64,000 bases of DNA. Source: Pedobacter glucosidilyticus (GTDB taxonomy: Bacteria > Bacteroidota > Bacteroidia > Sphingobacteriales > Sphingobacteriaceae). The notes beneath the pieces were generated by a model, which ran no database searches, was not told the DNA's origin, and saw nothing but the letters and a program-made list of their open reading frames with translations. Where the stretch lies: assembly GCF_002483235.1 (NCBI RefSeq), contig NZ_DLHN01000027.1, positions 78,724 to 142,723 of the forward strand. Reading direction: 5' to 3'. Within the stretch, counting starts at the first letter, position 1; the number at the start of each line of letters is the position of its first letter. The position numbers were made by a program, and so were the translations under genes. Positions 55,755-64,000 of the stretch are shown here, one piece after another.

Positions 55755-56335
55755 ATGGGAAAATTGATTAATAATGAAGATTTACTAGCGCCCTACGAAG
55801 AAGCTATGCAGGCCATCAAGGATTTGAAAGAAAAATTTGGTGGTATTTCGTTGTTCGGCAATGACAAGGATATTCTTTCTGAGGATTAATAGGAACTATC
55901 TATTAGTCTTTTAGCGGCGTTGAATTTTATCCAACCATTGAAGAAAAAGCAGCTAACCTATTATATTTTGTAGTTAAGAATCATTCCTTTTCCGACGGTA
56001 ACAAACGAATAGCTGCCGATCGCAGTTCAGAGGCGTAAGAAATGTGAAGTTCTTCCTTTTTAGACTAGCTAAAATATATGCTTAATGTCTCTCCCCAACT
56101 TTTACGCTTGATCCATAGCTGCTTACATGTTTGTATGGTTTTTGGAAAAAAAATAAGATTCTGTACCGAGAGGATGATTCAAAGCGTATAGCAGATAATG
56201 CCTTAGTCGCATTAACGCTGATGATTACCGAAAGTAAGCCCGATGAAAAAGATATGATGGTAAAAGTTGTGGTCAACCTTTTAATCCAAATAACAAATGA
56301 TACAGTAAAATATTTACTATTAATAACATTCCAGT
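55755..56335 (+). pseudogene. Broken Fic/RhuM-type (death-on-curing) gene
   Basis: Three pieces of one Fic/RhuM-like protein occur in order. YEEAMQAIKDLKEKFGGISLFGN comes first (55795 onward). Then FYPTIEEKAANLLYFVVKNHSFSDGNKRIAA carries the Fic-like HxFxDGNKR motif. Then LYREDDSKRIADNALVALTLMI...KPDEKDMMVKVVV follows. A stop near 55889 and about 110 nt of unrelated sequence (56018-56130) disrupt it. Confidence 0.7.
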
Positions 56336-56465
56336 AAACGCTTTGTTGTATACGTTTATAACCGATGTTTTGAAAATAAGTTTTTTTTTAATTCATTAGA
56401 TAATTTAGGTAACTTTTAATAGTGTATAAATATAAAGTTATTAAAAGTTACCTAAAATCTTTATT

Positions 56466-57854
56466 TTACTTTTTTAAGGCTGACAAAGTGTGAACCCCTC
56501 CAACTTTTAAAACTAGCCAAGCTATTGGATGTAAAAAAGCCATAATTATAAACCATTGTAAATAACCATTTCCTTGTACTAAACTTAAAAAGGGACTAAA
56601 CATTACATGAAGCCCTTGGTCTAAAAAGCCTGCAGAAGTTGAATTGTCTTGAGATACCATAGCTGCAACCATCATATTCATGATAATACCTCCTATAGTA
56701 CTTCCAGCCGCAACTACACTAAAAACAGTTCCTAAAGAATGTTTAGGAACTACATCTACCACCAAAGAGCCAATATTAGTAAGCCACGCCAAAGAAGCCA
56801 AGACGGTACAAAACGTTAAAACTATAGAAAGATTTAGATTTGTAACATTGGCAATAAAAGGGGATAATGGCATAATGCATGCACAACCTAACATTACCCA
56901 CATTCTACTATTTGGAGCTTTACCTCCTTTTTTAATGATATAACCAGAAAGCAGTCCACCTAATAAACTGCCAATCCCCGCCGCTGCATAAATAATCCAT
57001 GTTATCTTTAACGATTCTTGGCTTAACCCTCTATCTGCACTTAAATATTTTGGAAACCAAAATTGATAGAAATACCAAACTGGGTCAGTAATTAATCTTC
57101 CAATTAATAATAACCAAGTTCCTCTAAACATTAATACTGCTTTCCACGACCATGCATTTTTAGCTACCAAATCATCTGGATTCTCATTAGCTTCAGCAGC
57201 TTGAATCATATTTAATTCAGAAGAAGTAATAAGGGTGCTTTTCTCTGGTTTTGCATAAGTAAGGTGCCATGGTATTAACCAAATTAATCCCGCTAAGCCC
57301 GTTAAAATAAATGCTAACTTCCAACCTGTGCCTTGGCCTAATATTCCCGTTACAACAGGCATGGTTTCCGTATAGGCATGGGTTGCCAATGGAATAACGA
57401 GATATGGAGCTATTGTTGCCCCAATTGTAGCACCCATGGTATATAAACCAATAGCAATTCCCCTTTCTTTTGCAGGAAACCATTCAGATACAGCTTTGCT
57501 CGCTGCTGGCCAAACTCCGGCTTCTCCTAATCCTAACATAAATCTATAAACTCCTAAGGAGGTCACACCTTTTGCAGCCGCTGTAAACATATTTGCTAAA
57601 GACCACCAAGCTACAAAAATTAACATAGCTTTTCGGGTTCCAATCTTATCCGCTATACGACCTGAAATTAAGTAAGCGATAGTATACGCTACCAGAAAGA
57701 TATTGATTACATTAGCATAATCATTATCATTCATTTTTAAATCAAGTTGTATAGTAGGTGCTAAAGCAGAAAGGGTTTGCCTATCTATGTAATTCAGAAC
57801 CGCCGCAAAAAATAGTAGCACAACTATCCACCATCTCATTCCCTTAATTTTCAT
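56466..57854 (-). CDS. MFS transporter, hexuronate/sugar-acid (ACS) type
   Basis: 462 aa, about 12 TM helices. RWWIVVLLFFAAVLNYIDRQTLS at the start, the loop motif GRIADKIGTRKAM and GLGEAGVWPAASKAVSEWFP are characteristic of the anion:cation symporter branch (ExuT/GarP-like). It would import a sugar acid across the inner membrane. It sits upstream (minus strand) of the discoidin genes' orientation, consistent with a glycan-use locus. The substrate is not readable. Confidence 0.85.
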   Translation of the reverse strand: MKIKGMRWWIVVLLFFAAVLNYIDRQTLSALAPTIQLDLKMNDNDYANVINIFLVAYTIAYLISGRIADKIGTRKAMLIFVAWWSLANMFTAAAKGVTSLGVYRFMLGLGEAGVWPAASKAVSEWFPAKERGIAIGLYTMGATIGATIAPYLVIPLATHAYTETMPVVTGILGQGTGWKLAFILTGLAGLIWLIPWHLTYAKPEKSTLITSSELNMIQAAEANENPDDLVAKNAWSWKAVLMFRGTWLLLIGRLITDPVWYFYQFWFPKYLSADRGLSQESLKITWIIYAAAGIGSLLGGLLSGYIIKKGGKAPNSRMWVMLGCACIMPLSPFIANVTNLNLSIVLTFCTVLASLAWLTNIGSLVVDVVPKHSLGTVFSVVAAGSTIGGIIMNMMVAAMVSQDNSTSAGFLDQGLHVMFSPFLSLVQGNGYLQWFIIMAFLHPIAWLVLKVGGVHTLSALKK

Positions 57855-57931
57855 TGTTTATCCTAATTTATTTTACAATTATAAATTGATATAATTAATT
57901 CTATTTCTTAATATATTACGCTCTTAACTAT

Positions 57932-58405
57932 CTATTCGCCATAAATACTAAATTCTCGGATACTTGTAGCTGTAACCGAAGGGTTTAGTGTACCAGTAAT
58001 TGTCAATTTAACAAAACGAGCCATTATTTTTTTTGGCCAAAAATCAACCTTTAGAGGAGAACCGTTATGTGTTCTATCAATAACTGTTTTATAAGTACCA
58101 TCACTACTTCTAGCCTCTATTTTATATTTATAAATTCTATTTAAGAATGATGTTACTTTTGAAGCTTGGATATTTTTATCTGCACCTAAATCAATCTCTA
58201 TAAATTGGGGAAATCCGACGAGTGTGCTCCATAAATCATTGTCTTTATTATCAATACCATTGATGGCGTTAGTAGCTTTACCAGCTTCTTCAGCAGAAAA
58301 ACCGCTAATTTTACCATTTACGACCAAGTTTGGCTTTAAAACCGAATCTTGAGCATAAGTAAAGAAATACAAAAAGCTTAATAATAGAGATAGTTTGATT
58401 TTCAT
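57932..58405 (-). CDS. Secreted single-domain discoidin (F5/8 type C) protein
   Basis: 157 aa from ATG 58405 (the frame extends upstream, but this Met begins a clean signal peptide MKIKLSLLLSFLYFFTYAQ). The single F5/8C domain has ISGFSAEEAGKATNAINGID, FPQFIEIDLGADKN and ARFVKLTITG, ending FSIYGE. Probably carbohydrate-binding. It lacks a T9SS tail. It shares these segments with the two larger proteins upstream, so it may be a stripped duplicate. Confidence 0.75.
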   Translation of the reverse strand: MKIKLSLLLSFLYFFTYAQDSVLKPNLVVNGKISGFSAEEAGKATNAINGIDNKDNDLWSTLVGFPQFIEIDLGADKNIQASKVTSFLNRIYKYKIEARSSDGTYKTVIDRTHNGSPLKVDFWPKKIMARFVKLTITGTLNPSVTATSIREFSIYGE

Positions 58406-58564
58406 GATTTTTAGTTTTGAATTATTAAATGATAATATATTATTTGAGTTCGGAATAGTATACGGCATGTCACATTTAGGTTATTATAAAGATTCTACCT
58501 TTAATTATTAAAGTATGTAATGGATTTAAGCTTTTAGCTCATAAACCTATTACACTTTTAATAT

Positions 58565-59851
58565 CTAGTTAGTCTTTATAAATTTTTCTAAGTTACTACC
58601 CCATTTGACTAAATATGTTCCATCTGTCAATTGAGAAACATTAAATTCTATTTGATTAATGCCATATACAACGGGTTTATCCTGATAGTTTATAACTTTC
58701 CCGTTTAGGTCTATAATCTGAAAACGAATAGACTCTGGATTCTCTGCGTTAAATGTTAAAGTTATTTTATCTTTCGTTGGGTTGGGAAATACTTTAGACA
58801 GGTTGTTCCCTATAGAAACATTTATAGCAATTATGTTACTGTAGCTTACTTTACCATCTAAATCCGTAGTTTCTAACTTATAATAAATCACTGGATATCC
58901 TTTTGGATAAAAACTATCTTTTGTATTATAATTTAATTGTTTTGTGGAATTACCAGCAGCATTTAAAACAACTAAACTTTTAAAATTTCGCCCGTCAGTA
59001 CTGCGATAAATACTAAAATGAGACGTCTTAGATTCGCCTTTTGATTGCCATTTTAAATCAATGTAATTACTGGTTTGTGTTGCTGTAAATGAAGTTATCG
59101 TTATTGGCAAAGTTCCACTAACAATTACATCTCTTGTTGCTGTAGCACCAGACGTTGTAGTGTTACCTGTAACAGTATAAGTTATTGTCGCAGTTCCTTC
59201 AGCAACACCTGTAATTTCTCCGGTTGAGGAATTCACCGTTGCTACGCTAGTATTACTTGAAGACCAGGTTCCACCACTTATTGTTGAATTAAAAGTAGTA
59301 GTTCCTGGAAGAGTAATATTTTGAGAACCGCTTAGTGTTCCAGCATTTCCTATAGATTTACCATAAACCGCAAACTCTACAACACTTACACTTGTAACTG
59401 TAACGTTGTTGTGTCCTAAAATAGTTAATTTAACGTATCTAGCTTTTTTAATTGAAGACCAATATTCAAGAACTGGAGCTACTGTATTAGCTGATTTATC
59501 AACTATAGTACTATAAGTACCACCATCTTCTTTCGCTTCTATCTTATAGTAATAACCTCTATTGGCAAAAGAAAAAAGCCTAGAGGCCTGTACGTTTTTA
59601 TCAACTCCTAAATCAATTTCTACAGACTGAGGGTAAATGCCGTCTGTTGTTGTAGCAGTCCATGTTGGAGCATTACTTGCTTCATTACCATCAATAACAT
59701 TAGTTGCTGGCCTCGCACCAGCTCCTGTAACTTCGGAAGATCGAAAGCTAATAGAACCACCATTAGCAACAGTTGATATATTAGGATGCAAAGTTTGCGC
59801 ATGAGTAAAAAAATAAAAAAAGGTAGATAATAGGGTAAGTTTTACTTTCAT
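58565..59851 (-). CDS. T9SS-secreted protein with discoidin and Ig-like domains
   Basis: 428 aa. Signal peptide (ends FTHAQ), F5/8C domain (about 20-165), a BIG2-like Ig domain (WSSSNTSVATVNSSTGEITGVAEG), a linker domain with FSIYRSTDGRNFKSL and a C-terminal type A T9SS sorting domain (VFPNPTKDKITLTFN...GTYLVKWG). Likely surface-exposed or secreted glycan-binding protein. The intergenic region 59852-59990 has no gene. Confidence 0.85.
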   Translation of the reverse strand: MKVKLTLLSTFFYFFTHAQTLHPNISTVANGGSISFRSSEVTGAGARPATNVIDGNEASNAPTWTATTTDGIYPQSVEIDLGVDKNVQASRLFSFANRGYYYKIEAKEDGGTYSTIVDKSANTVAPVLEYWSSIKKARYVKLTILGHNNVTVTSVSVVEFAVYGKSIGNAGTLSGSQNITLPGTTTFNSTISGGTWSSSNTSVATVNSSTGEITGVAEGTATITYTVTGNTTTSGATATRDVIVSGTLPITITSFTATQTSNYIDLKWQSKGESKTSHFSIYRSTDGRNFKSLVVLNAAGNSTKQLNYNTKDSFYPKGYPVIYYKLETTDLDGKVSYSNIIAINVSIGNNLSKVFPNPTKDKITLTFNAENPESIRFQIIDLNGKVINYQDKPVVYGINQIEFNVSQLTDGTYLVKWGSNLEKFIKTN

Positions 59852-59990
59852 AATTTCAATTATTTTGTCTAAATAATTATTTATATAAATTGATGGGAAT
59901 TTTAAGCTGCTTTAACTTAATTTTATCTCAATATAAAGAACCTAATTAGCCAATCTTTAGCATTTCCTTTTTATTGTCTCTTTATGTTGA

Positions 59991-62900
59991 TTAATTGATT
60001 TTTATAAACTTTTTTGTGTTTTTCCCCCATTTGATCAAGTATGTACCGTTATTTAATTTTGATACATCATACACTATCCTATTAATGCCTTGCACAACTG
60101 CCTGATCCTGAAAGCTGATGACTTTCCCGTTTAAATCAATTATTTGAATATTGATAATTTCCGATTTTAGCGAGTTATGCTCGAGTATTATTTTATCTTT
60201 AGTGGGATTAGGATATATTTTTGAAGAAAAATCTTCTAAATTAACGTTTACAGAAATTATCTTACTGTAGCTTATCTTAGCGTCCAAATCAATAGTTACC
60301 AATTTGTAGTAAACTACTGGATATCCTTTGGGATAAGAGCTGTCTTTTGTATTATAATGTAAAGTCTCTGCAGAATTGGCTGCTGCCTTTAAAACAGTTA
60401 CCTCTTGGAAGTTTAAACCGTCAATACTTCGGTAAACAATAAAATGAGAAGTATTAGATTCACTTAGAGTTTGCCAATTTAAGGCAATAAAATTATTGCT
60501 ACTTATTGCTGTAAATGAAGTGATTTTTATTGGCAAAATATGCTGATCGTTCATGCTCGAAGCATCAAACAGTGCACCTAATAAGTTTGTACCTTCTACT
60601 ATTAGAAGACGGTTAACCGGAGTGGCAGGAGAATAACTTGAATTTCCCTCCTGATAAGCAGTTATTACTGTAGTTCCAGCACTTATAACCTTTATCTTTC
60701 CATTAACTACCTTTGCAACGTTAGGATTAGAGGAAGTGAAATTAATTGGCAAACCAGAATTTGTAGATGCATTTATAGTAAAATCAGGCTGTCCTAACTC
60801 CACACTATCTAAAGTTGGAAATTGAATTATTTGTGAAGTTAGCTGGGGGGGAACAGATTTTCCGTAAATACTAAACTCACGAATACTTATAGCATTACCA
60901 GTATAATTATGAGCCCCTGTGACTGTTAACTTAACAAATCTTGCCTCTTTAAACCAAAAGTCATTTCCCAAAGCTGCAGTGTTATTTGTTTTATCTATCA
61001 CAGTAGTATAAGTACCACTACTTTTACGAGCTTCTATCTTATACTTATAGATACGATTTGAAAATGATGTTAATTTTGAAGCCTGTACATATTTATCTGC
61101 ACCTAAATCAATTTCTATAAATTGAGGAAAGCCAATCCCTGTCCATAAATTAGAATCACTACTATCAACGCCATCAATTGCGTTACTAGCTGCTCTTCCA
61201 CTTTCTGCTGAAGAAAAAGCACTGATAGTTCCTTTAACAGATAAATTTGGCTCAATTGATAAATTTTGTCCAAGAATTTTAAATTCACGTATACTTACAG
61301 CATTTCCAGTATAGCCCGAAGCACCCGTGATGGTTAACTTGACAAATCTAGCCTTACGCCTATCGAAATTATCTTGAAGAAGCCCATTTTGTTCATTTGA
61401 TGATCGATCTGTCACTAAACTATAGGTTTCACCGTCTGCTTTGGCTTCAATCTTATATTTGTAAGCTCGGTCAGCGTAAGCAAACAAGCTTGTAGCTTGA
61501 ATAAGTTTATCTTGACCTAAATCAATTTCTATAAATTGAGGAAATCCAATTCCTGTCCAAAGATTAGCATTATCGTAATCGATGCCATCAATAGCATTAC
61601 CAGCAGGTCTACCGCTTTCTGCCGAAGAAAAAGAGCTAATAGATCCATCTGGAGCTAAATTAAATAATCGGTTTGGCTCAGGTGCATTTAATTCTATCTC
61701 ATCCAATTGAAAGCTATAACTCCCCTCGGATAATGATAGCTTTGTAGCTAAAATCCTTATAAATCGGCAGTTAATTGGAGAAGAAAATATAAAGTTTTCA
61801 AATCCTTTAGTACTCTGTTTGATAGAATAATTTTCATAATTCTGACCAGGGATTTGTACCCAATTTGTTGAGTCTTGCGAATATTGAATGACGAAATTCT
61901 TAGGAAAGCCTACAGGAACGCCGTTTAAATATCTCGGATTTAAGGCTACTTTTTGAACGAGTTTAGACGCCCCTTGATCTATATATATCCATTCACTGTA
62001 ATTAGGTCCACTGTGAGTTAAACTTGACCAATAAGATGCCCCCAACACATTAATTCCAGTTAAATTAGTAGTCTTATTAGAGGAAGTTTTAACTTGGCTT
62101 ATTTCTGATATTCCCTTATAAGCGAGATTTTTTTGTCTGGTTATATTCCAAAAAACCCATGGACTTGTCCATGGTGAAGGATTAGGATAAGGAGTCCAGT
62201 CTTCATTTGTAAGGTGTTGATTAAGAGCAGGTTCTACATTTGTATTTTCGTTATTTTGAAACCCAACAATAGTAACCATGTCTGGAGAATTAACCAAAAC
62301 AGAATCCCAATTTGCCTTGTAATACCCCTCTGGGTCCATTCCTAACACTCTGTTTGTATAAGCTGAACTTTGATCTTTATGCCCAGGAAGCACCACCATA
62401 TTTTTTTTATTTCCAATTGGAAGACGAGAAATATTATTAGAGGCATACCAACCAAAATATTTCCCATTTAGCTGGTCGGCAAGCGGTGCATTCGCAGTAA
62501 AATTTCCTTGAGCTTGTAGTATTGTATAAACGGAACTTTTTGATTTATCTATTTGAGCATTCTCCCAAGCCATTCTTCTAGCATAAAAGGTGTACATTAT
62601 TATCAAAGGTTTTCCATCTACCTTAAAATAATCCTCTGAGTTTATACCCGGTTCATCAAGAAAATAATCGGTTATAAGGCCACATTCCATTTCAAAATTT
62701 TCTGCAGCTAACGCATTAGTAGATTGATAGTTCAAGCCACCAAGAGCGCAAGAAAAATAAATTTTATTAGTATTTTCAGGATTTTCATTCCAAAGTTTAA
62801 TTCTCTTTGCTACAGCTTGGGCTCCCTTTCTTATAATAGATCCATCAGCATCTATACTATTGGACAAATCAAAAATAATATAATCGATTTTTGATTCACT

Positions 62901-64000
62901 GAACATACGCAAATGCATATCGATAATGAGCGGGTCAGAACTATCATATTGTTTATATGTTGTATCTGTTCCGTTTATTGAATATAGTGGAACATCCTTG
63001 TAATTTACAGCTTGCCACCTATTTTGAAGTTTTGGAATTTTCCACCTCAAAACATCCGTAACCTTCCAAACTTCCTCATTTTCAGATGTATCAATGGCTA
63101 CATACTTCATTCTAGGCGCTATACAAAGACTATCGCCTGGATCTTTAGTATATCCGTAAGCATCGCCTATCAAAAGAACATCTCCAGAATGATTATCCAT
63201 TATTATGGGGCTTATTGCAGTTGATGTAGCGGGAGAATATTTCCACTTACCTGTGGTCGATTGATAATAAACAGCATCATCTTTGCCATCTCCATTAATA
63301 TCTCTTACAAATACCTCTTTTACATCAGAATCAGTCGCAACGTTACTTTTCCATTGCGATGAGGTACTAAATCCACTCCCTGTAGACAAAGCCGACTCCC
63401 ATACACCACCAGATTTAAAATATATAATAAGATCTGCTTTAGCATCTCCGTTTATATCACCAACCAAACGGCTAGTAGAAGTACCGCCAAAGTTTGTCTT
63501 TTTTACTGAAGCCGAACTTAAAAATCCATTATTATTTAGAGAAATACTCCAGCTTCCATTAGCATACAAAAAAAGATCATCATCTCCGTCGCCATCATAA
63601 TCGGCGAAAAATTGTTCCGTAGTCCCATTACCTAATGATGTATTTAAAATATATGGTACTCCGAATCCACTTCCATTAGATAAAGCAACAGTCCATTCAT
63701 ATGTGTTAGAAACTACTACAGCGTCTTTCTTACCATCTCCGTTAATATCAGCAAGCATTACTTTCAAGCTACCACCAAACGAACTTTTCCATATCTGTGG
63801 CGAAGAAAACAACTCACCGGTAGAAAGTCCCACATACCAAGTATCCTCACTACAAGACACTGCGTCATCTTTTCCGTCACCATTAACATCGCCCAACAAA
63901 AATGTATTAGTTTTGAAAGTGCTATTTTTGAGCCAATCATAATTCCCTTGATTGGTGAACCAAGTGGAATACCAAATTCCGGTTTTTTTTTCTGTGGGCT
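59991..64000 (-). CDS. Large GH99-like protein with FG-GAP insert, discoidin repeats and T9SS tail (5' end outside window)
   Basis: At least 1336 aa; the frame is open to 64000. Order from the N-side: GIWYSTWF (GH71/99-like barrel start), then FG-GAP/VCBS repeats (DVNGDGKDDAV, DINGDGKKDAV, DYDGDGDDDLF, DINGDAKADLI). The barrel continues with YIIFDLSNSIDAD, LITDYFLDEPGIN and YFGWYA. Two discoidin-like domains with near-identical NLWTGIGFPQFIEIDLG follow, then an Ig-like domain and a T9SS sorting domain (IYPNPTKDKI). Probably a secreted alpha-mannan-type glycosidase or relative; the substrate is inferred from family only. Confidence 0.8.
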   Translation of the reverse strand, partial: PTEKKTGIWYSTWFTNQGNYDWLKNSTFKTNTFLLGDVNGDGKDDAVSCSEDTWYVGLSTGELFSSPQIWKSSFGGSLKVMLADINGDGKKDAVVVSNTYEWTVALSNGSGFGVPYILNTSLGNGTTEQFFADYDGDGDDDLFLYANGSWSISLNNNGFLSSASVKKTNFGGTSTSRLVGDINGDAKADLIIYFKSGGVWESALSTGSGFSTSSQWKSNVATDSDVKEVFVRDINGDGKDDAVYYQSTTGKWKYSPATSTAISPIIMDNHSGDVLLIGDAYGYTKDPGDSLCIAPRMKYVAIDTSENEEVWKVTDVLRWKIPKLQNRWQAVNYKDVPLYSINGTDTTYKQYDSSDPLIIDMHLRMFSESKIDYIIFDLSNSIDADGSIIRKGAQAVAKRIKLWNENPENTNKIYFSCALGGLNYQSTNALAAENFEMECGLITDYFLDEPGINSEDYFKVDGKPLIIMYTFYARRMAWENAQIDKSKSSVYTILQAQGNFTANAPLADQLNGKYFGWYASNNISRLPIGNKKNMVVLPGHKDQSSAYTNRVLGMDPEGYYKANWDSVLVNSPDMVTIVGFQNNENTNVEPALNQHLTNEDWTPYPNPSPWTSPWVFWNITRQKNLAYKGISEISQVKTSSNKTTNLTGINVLGASYWSSLTHSGPNYSEWIYIDQGASKLVQKVALNPRYLNGVPVGFPKNFVIQYSQDSTNWVQIPGQNYENYSIKQSTKGFENFIFSSPINCRFIRILATKLSLSEGSYSFQLDEIELNAPEPNRLFNLAPDGSISSFSSAESGRPAGNAIDGIDYDNANLWTGIGFPQFIEIDLGQDKLIQATSLFAYADRAYKYKIEAKADGETYSLVTDRSSNEQNGLLQDNFDRRKARFVKLTITGASGYTGNAVSIREFKILGQNLSIEPNLSVKGTISAFSSAESGRAASNAIDGVDSSDSNLWTGIGFPQFIEIDLGADKYVQASKLTSFSNRIYKYKIEARKSSGTYTTVIDKTNNTAALGNDFWFKEARFVKLTVTGAHNYTGNAISIREFSIYGKSVPPQLTSQIIQFPTLDSVELGQPDFTINASTNSGLPINFTSSNPNVAKVVNGKIKVISAGTTVITAYQEGNSSYSPATPVNRLLIVEGTNLLGALFDASSMNDQHILPIKITSFTAISSNNFIALNWQTLSESNTSHFIVYRSIDGLNFQEVTVLKAAANSAETLHYNTKDSSYPKGYPVVYYKLVTIDLDAKISYSKIISVNVNLEDFSSKIYPNPTKDKIILEHNSLKSEIINIQIIDLNGKVISFQDQAVVQGINRIVYDVSKLNNGTYLIKWGKNTKKFIKIN

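Overview
The window looks like a chromosomal stretch of a Bacteroidota bacterium, most likely Sphingobacteriaceae (Pedobacter-like). The pointers are a TTTG/TAnnTTTG-type promoter, type IX secretion (T9SS) sorting domains, discoidin-rich secreted glycan proteins, RteC and the Bacteroidota Tra set, and KGG-type leader peptides. No 16S gene is present, so the genus is an inference.

Layout. (1) 1-2964: host core with a gapA-GNAT-pgk operon (minus strand) and tRNA-Glu(TTC). (2) About 2.92-54.9 kb: one large integrative conjugative element (ICE) abutting the 3' end of tRNA-Glu. Its left end has a large serine recombinase, whose last codons read antisense into the tRNA, and a coupled 52-aa protein. 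Then come a defence-like island (Mrr-STAND ATPase, 63-aa partner, RES-domain protein), an oriT-like region with mobA/mobB/mobC, a very AT-rich cargo island (15.9-33.1 kb), GNAT-LuxR, rteC, the tra operon (traE to traM), a DUF3945-like protein, a histone H1-like protein, a DUF932 protein, a nuclease-like gene and an ABC-three-component (ABC-3C) defence operon. (3) About 54.9-56.3 kb: a HigBA-like toxin-antitoxin pair and a broken Fic/RhuM gene. (4) 56.4-64 kb: host genes for an MFS sugar-acid-type transporter, two discoidin-domain secreted proteins and a very large GH99-like protein that runs off the window.

The AT-rich cargo island is the best candidate for something undescribed. It has five glycosyltransferases, an unrecognised 588-aa protein, two paralogous proteins resembling the C-terminal (elimination-type) part of lantibiotic dehydratases, an HlyD-type adaptor, a C39-peptidase ABC exporter, a 198-aa double-glycine-leader precursor and a three-TM immunity-like protein. 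I read it as a glycosylated bacteriocin/RiPP-type system. The precursor and immunity genes sit between two decayed IS5-family copies, one nested in an IS982 remnant and one carrying an IS3 fragment. The precursor also has a TonB-box-like segment.

Three ICE operons (integration, mobilisation, transfer) each start with the same oriented 18-bp element, C[AT]TACCGTA[AT]GTC[CT]GGCG. It looks like a shared operator, plausibly linked to RteC. The tra operon has no recognisable VirB9/TraN gene after traM, so the element may be transfer-defective or use a diverged outer-membrane component.
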